Origin: Chrysomallon squamiferum
Lineage: Eukaryota; Mollusca; Gastropoda; Neomphalida; Peltospiridae
Direction: 5' to 3'
Length of the DNA: 64,000 nt
NCBI GenBank assembly: GCA_012295275.1
Contig: CM022665.1
Coordinates: 31,118,957 to 31,182,956, forward strand
The translations under genes and the position numbers were made by a program. Shown here in pieces: positions 49,001 to 61,210 of this stretch. How positions within the stretch are numbered: position 1 is the first letter of the stretch; each line of letters begins with the position of its first letter. A model generated the notes under the pieces. It saw nothing but the letters and a program-made list of their open reading frames with translations. It did no database searches and had not been told where the DNA came from.

Positions 49001-52000
49001 TAACATCATCAAAGGGAATAATAAGTAGATTTTTTGAAGATGAAATTAATAAAAAGGAAAAATAAAAGTATTTTCTTTACAAAAAGTAATTAAAATAGAA
49101 TGAAACAACTTAATAGTAATAATGTTAATATAAATAATATTATTAGTGATAGTACTGATAATGACAGTATTATATTTAATTAAAAACATCATCATTATCA
49201 TGAAAGAGAATTTAAGAACAAGATATGATTAAAACAGTAAGAGTAATACTAGTAATCATGGAATTAATTTTGTATTTGTTTTAATGTTCGTTACATGAAC
49301 TACTGACATATTTAGATTTGTTTTCACAGGATGAGAAGGCGAAAATGAAGAGGAGAATCTACACATGCACCTTCTGGTTAAGAATGGTGCATGCGAAGGA
49401 CATCACCGAAACGGTAAACAGAAATGCCTGTACAATTTGTGAAGAACAAATGAAAAAAGTGCAGAATAAAAATATTTGGTTTACAAAAAGTGATCAAAAT
49501 AAAATGAAATATATTAATAGTAATACAAATAATAATAGTGGTAGCATTGAGAATGACAACAATGATGATCTCAAGAACAATAACAACGATGACATCATCA
49601 TCATTATCAAAGGGAATAATAGGTATTGTCATTACGATGATAGTAGTGAGGGTAACTCTAGTAATGATGGAATTAATTTTACATTTTTTTCAAATTTCAT
49701 AATAAAATACTGACATTTCTACGGTTTGCTTTCTCAGGACGACAAGAGGAAAATGAAGAGGAGAATCTACACATGCACCTTCTGGTTAAGAATGGTGCAT
49801 GCGAAGGACATCACCTAAATGGTAAACAGAAATGCGTGTTCGTTTTTTGAAGATGAAATTAATAAAAAGGAAAAATAAAAGTTATTTCTTTACAAAAAGC
49901 AATTAAAATAGAATGAAACAACTTAATAGTAATAATGTTAATAAAAATAATACTATTAGTGACAGTATTATATTTAATTAAAAACGTCATCATCATGAAA
50001 GAGAATTTAAGAACAAGATATGATTAAAACAGTAAGAGTAATACTAGTAATCATGGAATTAATTTTGTATTTGTTTTAATGTTCCTTACATGAACTACTG
50101 ACATATTTACATTTGTTTTCACAGGATGAGAAGAGGAGAATGAAGACAGGAGTAAACGGCTGGAGTCAGGAATGGGTTTTTAATTTTTGGGGTTTTGCCG
50201 GCATTTGGGTGGGCGTGTATGCATTTTAACGTAGGCATCAGACTCTTAATACTGATGTCTACACATGCATGTTCTGCTTTATAATCCGTAGGTCCCATAG
50301 GTAATGAAGGTGAAAGAATCCTGCAGGAGAAAGACATCACCTGAATGGTAAAGAGAAATGCCTGTACATTTTTTAAAAGAAGATTGACAAAAAAGAAAAG
50401 TATTGGTTTCATAAAAAGTAATTAAAGGAAGTGAGATAAGATAAAATAAAATAAAATAAAATAAAGTGATTATAACAATAGCAAAAACAATAATGGCAGT
50501 ACTGAAAATGAGAATAATAATGAGAATAACAACAAAAAAACAACAATTACAACAACATCATCACGAACATCTTCATCATCAGAGACAATAAGTCTTATAT
50601 GATGATGCTAATAATATTAATAGTAATATAAATAATAATAATGGTAGTATTGACAATGACAATAATAATGATCTCAAGAACAATAACAACGATAACATCA
50701 TCAAAGGGAATAATAAGTAGATTTTTTGAAGATGAAATTAATAAAAAGGAAAAATAAAAGTATTTTCTTTACAAAAAGTAATTAAAATAGAATGAAACAA
50801 CTTAATAGTAATAATGTTAATATAAATAATATTATTAGTGATAGTACTGATAATGACAGTATTATATTTAATTAAAAACATCATCATTATCATGAAAGAG
50901 AATTTAAGAACAAGATATGATTAAAACAGTAAGAGTAATACTAGTAATCATGGAATTAATTTTGTATTTGTTTTAATGTTCGTTACATGAACTACTGACA
51001 TATTTAGATTTGTTTTCACAGGATGAGAAGGCGAAAATGAAGAGGAGAATCTACACATGCACCTTCTGGTTAAGAATGGTGCATGCGAAGGACATCACCG
51101 AAACGGTAAACAGAAATGCCTGTACAATTTGTGAAGAACAAATGAAAAAAGTGCAGAATAAAAATATTTGGTTTACAAAAAGTGATCAAAATAAAATGAA
51201 ATATATTAATAGTAATACAAATAATAATAGTGGTAGCATTGAGAATGACAACAATGATGATCTCAAGAACAATAACAACGATGACATCATCATCATTATC
51301 AAAGGGAATAATAGGTATTGTCATTACGATGATAGTAGTGAGGGTAACTCTAGTAATGATGGAATTAATTTTACATTTTTTTCAAATTTCATAATAAAAT
51401 ACTGACATTTCTACGGTTTGCTTTCTCAGGACGACAAGAGGAAAATGAAGAGGAGAATCTACACATGCACCTTCTGGTTAAGAATGGTGCATGCGAAGGA
51501 CATCACCTAAATGGTAAACAGAAATGCGTGTTCGTTTTTTGAAGATGAAATTAATAAAAAGGAAAAATAAAAGTTATTTCTTTACAAAAAGCAATTAAAA
51601 TAGAATGAAACAACTTAATAGTAATAATGTTAATAAAAATAATACTATTAGTGACAGTATTATATTTAATTAAAAACGTCATCATCATGAAAGAGAATTT
51701 AAGAACAAGATATGATTAAAACAGTAAGAGTAATACTAGTAATCATGGAATTAATTTTGTATTTGTTTTAATGTTCCTTACATGAACTACTGACATATTT
51801 ACATTTGTTTTCACAGGATGAGAAGAGGAGAATGAAGACAGGAGTAAACGGCTGGAGTCAGGAATGGGTTTTTAATTTTTGGGGTTTTGCCGGCATTTGG
51901 GTGGGCGTGTATGCATTTTAACGTAGGCATCAGACTCTTAATACTGATGTCTACACATGCATGTTCTGCTTTTATAATCCGTAGGTCCCATAGGTAATGA

Positions 52001-55000
52001 AGGTGAAAGAATCCTGCAGGAGAAAGACATCACCTGAATGGTAAAGAGAAATGCCTGTACATTTTTTTTAAAAGAAGATTGACAAAAAAAAAAAAGTATT
52101 GGTTTCATAAAAAGTAATTAAAGGAAGTGAGATAAGATAAAATAAAATAAAATAAAATAAAAAGTGATTATAACAATAGCAAAAACAATAATGGCAGTAC
52201 TGAAAATGAGAATAATAATGAGAATAACAACAAAAACAACAATTACAACAACATCATCACGAACATCTTCATCATCAGAGACAATAAGTCTTATATGATG
52301 ATGCTAATAATATTAATAGTAATATAAATAATAATAATGGTAGTATTGACAATGACAATAATAATGATCTCAAGAACAATAACAACGATAACATCATCAA
52401 AGGAATAATAAGTAGATTTTTTGAAGATGAAATTAATAAAAAGGAAAAATAAAAGTATTTTCTTTACAAAAAGTAATTAAAATAGAATGAAACAACTTAA
52501 TAGTAATAATGTTAATATAAATAATATTATTAGTGATAGTACTGATAATGACAGTATTATATTTAATTAAAAACATCATCATTATCATGAAAGAGAATTT
52601 AAGAACAAGATATGATTAAAACAGTAAGAGTAATACTAGTAATCATGGAATTAATTTTGTATTTGTTTTAATGTTCGTTACATGAACTACTGACATATTT
52701 AGATTTGTTTTCACAGGATGAGAAGGCGAAAATGAAGAGGAGAATCTACACATGCACCTTCTGGTTAAGAATGGTGCATGCGAAGGACATCACCGAAACG
52801 GTAAACAGAAATGCCTGTACAATTTGTGAAGAACAAATGAAAAAAGTGCAGAATAAAAATATTTGGTTTACAAAAAGTGATCAAAATAAAATGAAATATA
52901 TTAATAGTAATACAAATAATAATAGTGGTAGCATTGAGAATGACAACAATGATGATCTCAAGAACAATAACAACGATGACATCATCATCATTATCAAAGG
53001 GAATAATAGGTATTGTCATTACGATGATAGTAGTGAGGGTAACTCTAGTAATGATGGAATTAATTTTACATTTTTTTCAAATTTCATAATAAAATACTGA
53101 CATTTCTACGGTTTGCTTTCTCAGGACGACAAGAGGAAAATGAAGAGGAGAATCTACACATGCACCTTCTGGTTAAGAATGGTGCATGCGAAGGACATCA
53201 CCTAAATGGTAAACAGAAATGCGTGTTCGTTTTTTGAAGATGAAATTAATAAAAAGGAAAAATAAAAGTTATTTCTTTACAAAAAGCAATTAAAATAGAA
53301 TGAAACAACTTAATAGTAATAATGTTAATAAAAATAATACTATTAGTGACAGTATTATATTTAATTAAAAACGTCATCATCATGAAAGAGAATTTAAGAA
53401 CAAGATATGATTAAAACAGTAAGAGTAATACTAGTAATCATGGAATTAATTTTGTATTTGTTTTAATGTTCCTTACATGAACTACTGACATATTTACATT
53501 TGTTTTCACAGGATGAGAAGAGGAGAATGAAGACAGGAGTAAACGGCTGGAGTCAGGAATGGGTTTTTAATTTTTGGGGTTTTGCCGGCATTTGGGTGGG
53601 CGTGTATGCATTTTAACGTAGGCATCAGACTCTTAATACTGATGTCTACACATGCATGTTCTGCTTTATAATCCGTAGGTCCCATAGGTAATGAAGGTGA
53701 AAGAATCCTGCAGGAGAAAGACATCACCTGAATGGTAAAGAGAAATGCCTGTACATTTTTAAAAGAAGATTGACAAAAAAAAGAAAAGTATTGGTTTCAT
53801 AAAAAAAGTAATTAAAGGAAGTGAGATAAGATAAAATAAAATAAAATAAAATAAAGTGATTATAACAATAGCAAAAACAATAATGGCAGTACTGAAAATG
53901 AGAATAATTATGAGAATAACAACAAAAACAACAATTACAACAACATCATCACGAACATCTTCATCATCAGAGACAATAAGTCTTATATGATGATGCTAAT
54001 AATATTAATAGTAATATAAATAATAATAATGGTAGTATTGACAATGACAATAATAATGATCTCAAGAACAATAACAACGATAACATCATCAAAGGGAATA
54101 ATAAGTAGATTTTGAAGATGAAATTAATAAAAAGGAAAAATAAAAGTATTTTCTTTACAAAAAGTAATTAAAATAGAATGAAACAACTTAATAGTAATAA
54201 TGTTAATATAAATAATATTATTAGTGATAGTACTGATAATGACAGTATTATATTTAATTAAAAACATCATCATTATCATGAAAGAGAATTTAAGAACAAG
54301 ATATGATTAAAACAGTAAGAGTAATACTAGTAATCATGGAATTAATTTTGTATTTGTTTTAATGTTCGTTACATGAACTACTGACATATTTAGATTTGTT
54401 TTCACAGGATGAGAAGGCGAAAATGAAGAGGAGAATCTACACATGCACCTTCTGGTTAAGAATGGTGCATGCGAAGGACATCACCGAAACGGTAAACAGA
54501 AATGCCTGTACAATTTGTGAAGAACAAATGAAAAAAGTGCAGAATAAAAATATTTGGTTTACAAAAAGTGATCAAAATAAAATGAAATATATTAATAGTA
54601 ATACAAATAATAATAGTGGTAGCATTGAGAATGACAACAATGATGATCTCAAGAACAATAACAACGATGACATCATCATCATTATCAAAGGGAATAATAA
54701 GTATTGTCATTATGATGATAGTAGTGAGGGTAACTCTAGTAATGATGGAATTAATTTTACATTTTTTTCAAATTTCATAATAAAATACTGACATTTCTAC
54801 GGTTTGCTTTCTCAGGACGACAAGAGGAAAATGAAGAGGAGAATCTACACATGCACCTTCTGGTTAAGAATGGTGCATGCGAAGGACATCACCTAAATGG
54901 TAAACAGAAATGCGTGTTCGTTTTTTGAAGATGAAATTAGTAAAAAGGAAAAATAAAAGTTATTTCTTTACAAAAAGCAATTAAAATAGAATGAAACAAA

Positions 55001-55030
55001 TTAATAGTAATAATGTTAATAAAAATAATA

Positions 55031-56035
55031 CTATTAGTCATCATCATCAAAGGAAGTGAGGTAAGATAAAATAAAATAAAATTACAACAATTACAACAAC
55101 ATCATCACGAACATTTTCATCATCAGAGAGAATAAGTGTTATATGATGATGCTAATAAAAAGGGTAACGCCAGTAATAATGGAATTATATTTTTATTTGA
55201 TTTAAAGTTTGTAAAATGAAATACTGATATTCCTACGGTTTGTTTTCCCTGGATGAGAAGAGGAAAATGAAGACCAGAGTCCACAGATGAAGCCATGAAT
55301 GGGCTTTTCATTTTCCTTGGATTTCTGGCATTTGATTTGGAGTGTATTCATTTTAACGTAGACATACTGATGTCTACACATGCATGTTCTGCTTAAGAAT
55401 GCGGCAGAAGGAAGACATCACGTAAACACAAATGCCTATACATTTTGTGAAGAAGAAAATAATATTAAGTGAAAAATAAAAACGTTTGCTTTAGAGTCAT
55501 TTAAATAAAACGAAATAAATAAATAATAATAAAAGTCCTAATAGTATTAGAACTGATAATGACAATAATGAAGTTATCAAGAGGAATAACAACGATGACA
55601 TCATCATCATCATCAACAAAGGGAATAATAAGAATTATCATGATGATGATGGTAATGAGTGTAACACTAGTAATTATGGAATTAATACTGTATTTGTCTT
55701 AGAGTTTGTTAAATGAAATACTGACATTTCTACGGTTTGTTATCTCAGGATGAGAAGAGGAAAATGAAGAGGAGAAATGAATAAAAAGTGCAAAATAAAA
55801 ATATTTGCTTTACAAAAAGTAATTAAAAGTAAATGAAGTTATTTACTAGTAATAATAGTAATAATTCATACAATTATAATCAAAAACAAAAGTGTATTGG
55901 AAATATTTGCTTTACAAAAAGTTAATAATGAGTACTATCATGATGATGTTTGTAATGTGGGTAATGCTAGTAATTACGGAATTAATTTTATATTTGTCTT
56001 TATAAGTTTATAAGTTTGTTAAGTGAATCCTTGTC
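55031..56035 (+). repeat. Degenerate edge of the giant array
   Basis: Two decayed modules are recognisable. One at about 55190-55500 has CCCTG then GATGAGAAGAGGAAAATGAA at 55253 and a long C-like interior. One at about 55735-55930 has TATCTCAG then the same block at 55750, truncated after about 30 bp. A third linker remnant ends near 56035. These copies are much more diverged than the core array. Confidence 0.8.
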
Positions 56036-56094
56036 ATTGATAGAGCTGTGAAATTTAAATTGAGCACAAGAAATTTGTAGTCATTCACAATGAA

Positions 56095-56545
56095 CATAAC
56101 ATGCAAAAATTACACAAATAAAATAAAACAGACAAATGACAAATTCATTTATATCATTTATTCAGGCATTTTATGTGTATCATGATGACAAACACTCAAG
56201 TTTTAAATAAAATTAAAATATTAAGTAATAAAATATTCTGATAAATACTATTAAGATTGTTAAAATAATAGTACAGAGAATATTTGACATAATATTTAAA
56301 ACTAAACAACTTAAAGGACAATTCATTTATATCCTTTATTCAGATATTTATAATTGTTTCACACTGCAATAACAGCACACAGAATATTTTATGTATTTCA
56401 TGATGTCTAACAATGGCCAGACATTCAAGTTTAAAATAAAATTAAAATAATAGTAAGTATTGAAACATCATTTAAAATATTCTGATAAATATTATAAATA
56501 TTGTTAAAATAACAGTACAAGAAATATTTGAGAGCAGCCATATAC
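56095..56545. repeat. Diverged direct duplication of about 210-230 bp
   Basis: Both halves contain, in order, TTCATTTATATC-TTTATTCAG, TTTTATGT-T-TCATGATG, ACA-TCAAGTTT, AATATTCTGATAAATA and TTGTTAAAATAA-AGTACA. The second copy carries a small insertion. Confidence 0.7.
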
Positions 56546-56599
56546 ATTGTATTGTTTGTAAAATATACTGCATTTAAAAAATAATAATTATAATATTAA

Positions 56600-56945
56600 A
56601 TACAATTTTAAATATTCACAGAAGTTAGATATATAAATTTACAACAATAATTTTAGATTAGGGAATTAAAACATAAATTTAGCATTGTAACAGAATGCTA
56701 ACATTAAAAAGTATTATTTAATAAATACAGACACTAAACAAAAAACAGCAAAAAAACCAACAAAAAAACCCAATGTCAGTTAAAACTAAAAAATTAATAC
56801 AAATTATTGTGACAAACAGATCTAGATATATAGTATTGATTAACAGTAACAATATAAACCTATATATTTAATCAATTTTGGATTAATGATTTAAAAAACA
56901 CCATAAATTTAGCATTGTAACAAAATGCTAACAATAAAAATATCA
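56600..56945. repeat. Diverged direct duplication of about 230 bp
   Basis: ATAAATTTAGCATTGTAACA followed by A/GAATGCTAAC occurs near 56672-56703 and again near 56903-56932, each preceded by a related TTTTNGATTA segment. Confidence 0.65.
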
Positions 56946-57184
56946 TATACAAAAAAAAAAAAAAAAACCCCCCAAAACACTTCAGGAGTTAAAAAATAAT
57001 GAAATTTATCGATTTATAATAACACATAAAAATATGGTACAAGATATTAATCAAATAATATTCACAAAATATTACTGAATATATTCTATAAATGTAAGCC
57101 AATATATCAAAATACTTAAAAAATAATAATAAATTGTCATCTGTATGTATTCTGACCAATGCCAGTGACACTAACAGAAACGGG
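56946..57184. other. AT-rich spacer
   Basis: Begins with a poly-A then C run (56950-56972); nothing else recognised. Confidence 0.5.
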
Positions 57185-57625
57185 AGCATGCTTGACAGTG
57201 TGACTGTGACAGGAAAGTGCTGGATGTGTCATAGTCACCCTTTCTGACCTTCGCCTGACAGTGCGACTCTGACAGTAAAGCGCTGTATGCGTCATAGTCA
57301 CCCTTTCTGACCTTCGTCTGACAGTACAACTATGACAGAACGCTGGAGTGTGTCTGTCATAGTCACCCTTTCTATGACCTTCGCCTGACAGTGCGACTTT
57401 GACAGTAAAGTTCTGAAGTATGTTTGTCATAGTCACACTTTATATCCAATGCAAAAAACTGCAACTGTGATAGTAAAAAGATGGAGTGTTTTTGTCACAG
57501 TCACTTTCCAACCTTCACCAGATAGTAAAGAGTTGGGCTAATGATGCCAAGGACTGTGACTGTGTCGGTGAAGGGGGAATATGCCTCTTATGGTCACTTT
57601 CTGATCAATGCTAATGCCACTGTCA
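57185..57625. repeat. Hairpin minisatellite, about 63-70-bp units
   Basis: At least four clear units (starting near 57188, 57256, 57319 and 57386) and two to three degenerate ones. Each has a TGACAGTGCGACT-TGACAG arm and a GTCATAGTCACCCTTTCTGA arm. GTGACTGTGACA and TGTCATAGTCAC are near-perfect reverse complements, so every unit can fold. It is distinctly more GC-rich than its surroundings. The minus-strand frame across it (57137-57436) is a repeat artefact. Confidence 0.8.
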
Positions 57626-58079
57626 GTTCTGTTTAAATAGAAAAAGATGACATTCTTGTTAAGTTGGCAGGCCACAGTGGAATACATGACTGTGTACAAC
57701 AGGTGTTGTTAATGGCAGTGATTTGAACAGTTCAGTTTGGCCTGATTGTAAAGAAATAAGAGTTTTGCAAGGATAGGTGAGATCACTAAGTTGATCAAAT
57801 CAAAAGATATAAAGATATTTAACAAACAGTTTTAAAAAGTAAAGAAAAAACAAATTTAAATAAATAATTGAAAAATAAATAAATAAATAAATAAAAACAT
57901 AAAAATGCCTAGACAAGGTTTCTATTACATACACAAATCAAATACATTTCAGAATTAAAACATGTATGTAGCAACATCTATTTCCCCACCCAAGAATGAT
58001 ATTCTGTATATGGATGGGGCGAGAGAGGAAAAAAAAAAAAAAAAGGTTAGGAGTAAATGAAATTTCCTAATGGAATAAA

Positions 58080-58161
58080 TAATAAGAATAAGAATAATAA
58101 TAATTAACAGGAATTTTAAATAATAAGAATAAGAATAATAATAATTAACAGGAATTTTAAA
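58080..58161. repeat. Perfect 41-bp tandem duplication
   Basis: Positions 58080-58120 and 58121-58161 are identical, ending in TTAACAGGAATTTTAAA. Confidence 0.95.
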
Positions 58162-58317
58162 AGAGGAGGATATTTTTTATTTTTTAGTCTGTGCATCTGA
58201 GTTCGTATATTTGTTTCTATGTATGCATGTGTTGTTAACTGCTGTACTTTGATGACTGGAATTTTTGGAAATTAAAAATGTTCAAGATAAATAAAATTAT
58301 TTATCTATATCAAAACA

Positions 58318-58318
58318 C

Positions 58319-58353
<35 letters not shown>

Positions 58354-58355
58354 AA
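58318..58355. repeat. AAAT microsatellite
   Basis: Tandem AAAT units. Confidence 0.95.
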
Positions 58356-59250
58356 ATAACTTAACATTGAGCATTTCCCACAAGTTCAATTTTTCTGGTT
58401 AATTTATTTCAAGAATCTTACTTTTCAAGATTACAAGGTGTTTACCAAGTATTATCTTGAAAATATTTTACTGATCTGTAACCTAACAAAACTGTTATTT
58501 GGACATCTTGGTTTAAGAAGACATAATACTGCACTATAAAAAAAAAAAAATAAGAGCAAAGAATTTGAAATGGAATGAATAGTGAATACTGTAATACCAG
58601 AACAATCTGCAAAATGACAGAATAGTGGTTATCTAGATAATTTGTTCTGAGTATATGAAGAGTCTCAGAGAATTCTCAGATGTTATGCTGAAGCAGTGAA
58701 TGGAATGTATGCTAAAATCCAAGAACCATCCTCATAGTAATTTCTGTCCTGGTAACTTTCTTAAGGTTATTTATCATTTCAAAAAAATATGTAGAATATA
58801 CCTTTCTATATATATTCAATATAACCTTTCTACAGTTGGTAGATATTCAATCCTGAGTTAAAGAAACAAATAATGATAAAATTCAAATTAAAATGTAATG
58901 TGTAAACTCACACTGTTTTACCTGGAAGAAATATTTTAAATAACTTTTCTTGTCCAAATGGTCACATGTACATTGTATATGGTTTTCCCCTTAATATATT
59001 AAAGCTTATAAAAATAAAAATAAAATTATTAACAAATTAAACCATAAATAATATTATTGACTGCACAAAAATCTATTTCCAGTTTAATCACTGTAACAAA
59101 CAGAGGTAGTGTGTAAGTTTTTTCTTTTTTTCTTCTGTTTCTTTTCTTTTTCTTTCTGTCTGTTGTGTGTTTATGTGTATATGTATGTCAGTATGTGTGT
59201 ATGTGTGTGAGTGAGTTTGTGAGTGTCTGTGTGTTTGTGTGTGTTCCATG

Positions 59251-59540
59251 TTTATCACTGAAATTCAACAGTTCAACTTGATGACACTCCCAGCATCTGT
59301 TGACCATCCATGATGAGATATTCCCCATGTGTAACACTGGACAGGAGTGACCCACCAGGTGGACAGATGTCCCATCAGCAGCATCACCACCCAGAAAATC
59401 CCTGTCACCGAAGGAGTGACCTCACAAGCCACCACCAGTCCTGAGTATGTGCACCCCACCCATGGAACCCCGACATGAGCGCATTCATCCTGCAACCGTT
59501 ACCAGAAATCACGGTGCATCCATTGTACAGAAATGTCATG
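59251..59540 (-). repeat. Left arm of a roughly 300-bp inverted repeat
   Basis: The reverse complement of this segment aligns along its length with 61211-61523. Shared blocks in order: ATGACAT-T-TACAA-GG-TGCA; TTC-GTGACA; TCTGGGTG-TGATGCTG-TGATG; GACATCTG-CACCTG; CCAGTGTT; GGGAATATCT-ATCATG; and CAGTGATAAACA. It is GC-richer than its surroundings. A 76-codon minus-strand frame (59265-59495) has no recognisable domain and is not conserved as a frame in the other arm. Confidence 0.75.
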
Positions 59541-59859
59541 TTTACAGAAATCTGAATCACACACGTAAACTCTGGCTCTTACTTGTTGTTAGTAGTATGT
59601 GCTGAATAGAGATGTGCTGAATATTAGTACTATTAGTAAATTATGTTTAATAAATATCAGTCTGTTGAAAGAAATAGTGATTATAGTCCTATAGCTAATG
59701 TTGGAAAGCCACTATTTACATGAAATACTAAGAATGAATAATATGAATAAAGTTTGAAACTATTTTCATAACCATATAATGACAATCAAAGAGATATCTG
59801 TCACTGTATCACTATTTCTTTCACCATAGATTAGTAATAAAACAAGTGAAAGGGGAAAC
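59541..59859. other. AT-rich spacer
   Basis: No features recognised. Confidence 0.5.
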
Positions 59860-60175
59860 AAATATCTATGATGACCTGGCTGCTCCACAGGAACAGTGAT
59901 TTCATCCCAGAACAGTTTCTGATCATTCACTGCTCCTGCTTAGACCATCACAGAGTAGGAAAATGTGATATTAGTCAAAATTTAAAAAAAAAGGTAATAA
60001 AAAAGATTTTTAAAAATAAGGAAATATATGTTATTATGCAAGTTTAATATCAAATGTTTGTAAAAACATTTAAATCTCTGATTGTCTGTCTGCCCTACAG
60101 GAAAAATTACTTCATTCCAGTATCAACTGGTCACTCATTATTCCTGCCCAGACTATCAAAGATGCAAAATGTTTA
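59860..60175. repeat. Diverged direct duplication
   Basis: CTGCTCCACAGGAACAGTGA...CATTCACTGCTCCTGC at 59879-59941 is matched by CTGCCCTACAGGAAAAATTA...CACTCATTATTCCTGC at about 60089-60149. The two are about 210 bp apart, and each is followed by CAGA/AGAC-ATCA-AGA. Confidence 0.6.
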
Positions 60176-60176
60176 A

Positions 60177-60222
<46 letters not shown>
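60176..60222. repeat. AAAT microsatellite
   Basis: About eleven tandem AAAT units. Confidence 0.97.
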
Positions 60223-60224
<2 letters not shown>

Positions 60225-60334
60225 AACAACAACTATGTTATAATTCTATTAATTCCAATTATTTATTTTGAACATCAGAAGTTAATATCATATTAATGTA
60301 TTAAACATTCATAAAGAAAAAAACATGCTCATAA

Positions 60335-61165
60335 TAGACCACACACACACACATATATACAAATATTGGCATAGGTATTAGTAACACATACATGCACACT
60401 GACACATATTTTAATAAAAGCACATAAACACACATTAGCAATTACACACTGACAAACATTAATACACAAACACTGCTACATATGAATACAAAAACACTAT
60501 CACACATTTTATATACACACCAAGAGCAGAAATATTAGTCAACACATTCACTGACGTACATGTTAATATCACACACACTGAAAAACATATCAGTACACAC
60601 ACTCATATTAGTCACATACATTAATACACATACACACGACATACATTAAAACACACTCACAGTAGAACATACACATTAATATACATACACAAACTGACAT
60701 ACATTAGAACATAAACACACATTAATACACATACACACACTAATACACATTAATACATATACACTGACACACATTAATAAATACACACTGACACACATTA
60801 ATACATACACAGACTGACACACATTAATACACATACACACGACATACATTAAAACACACTCACAGTAGAACATACACATTAATATACATACACAAACTGA
60901 CATACATTAGAACATAAACACACATTAATACACATACACACACACTAATACACATTAATACATATACACTGACACACATTAATAAATACACACTGACACA
61001 CATTAACACACATTAATACATACACAGACTGACACACATTAATACACATACACATGACACACATTAATACATACACACTGACATACATTAATACAGATAC
61101 ACACACAATGACACACATTATTTCACACACACAAACACACTGACATACATATTAGTAATCATACA
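60335..61165. repeat. ACACATTAATACATACAC minisatellite with a 203-bp segmental duplication
   Basis: Imperfect units of about 20-28 bp combine ACACATTAATACA, TACACAC and TGAC. A block beginning at about 60631 recurs almost unchanged 203 bp later (GACATACATTAAAACACACT at 60638 and 60841). Cys/Val/Met-rich minus-strand frames here are repeat artefacts. Confidence 0.9.
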
Positions 61166-61210
61166 CAAATAACAACCAGACTGACATGCTGATATCAGAG
61201 TTGTCTGAAC

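Larger units (their letters stand above)
34830..55030 (+). repeat. Giant tandem array, part 2: about 1.695-kb higher-order units, about 12 copies
   Basis: A-cassette starts lie near 35723, 37425, 39133, 40831, 42537, 44227, 45938, 47633, 49330, 51017, 52717 and 54408 (spacing about 1690-1710 bp). Each unit holds four module slots: A; B (about 410 bp later); C (for example 43332), a longer version with an extra segment of about 110 bp containing a GCCGGCATTTGGGTGGGCGT block; and D, a linker without a cassette. C starts near 34830, 36523, 38230, 39932, 41637, 43332, 45028, 46740, 48430, 50126, 51817 and 53510. The first copy (34830-35720) is the most diverged and the rest are near-identical, as expected from recent amplification or homogenisation. 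The last copy is truncated at about 55030. Confidence 0.95.
57626..59100. other. AT-rich spacer with simple repeats
   Basis: No gene recognised. It contains an A tract (58029-58044), a perfect 41-bp tandem duplication (58080-58161) and an AAAT microsatellite (58318-58355). Confidence 0.55.

Noticed and set aside
26868-54710. Minus-strand 84-97-codon frames repeated in each unit (Ile/Val-rich, and one with CIHAHPNAGKTPK)
   Set aside because: They are complements of the repeat linkers and C modules. They recur only because the units recur, and no start context or family is recognisable.
57137-57436. Minus-strand 99-codon frame with SERVTMTH repeats
   Set aside because: It is the translation of the 63-70-bp hairpin minisatellite and degenerates with the repeat.
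59265-59495. Minus-strand 76-codon Trp/Val-rich frame as a membrane protein
   Set aside because: It lies in an inverted-repeat arm whose partner does not preserve the frame, and no family is recognised.
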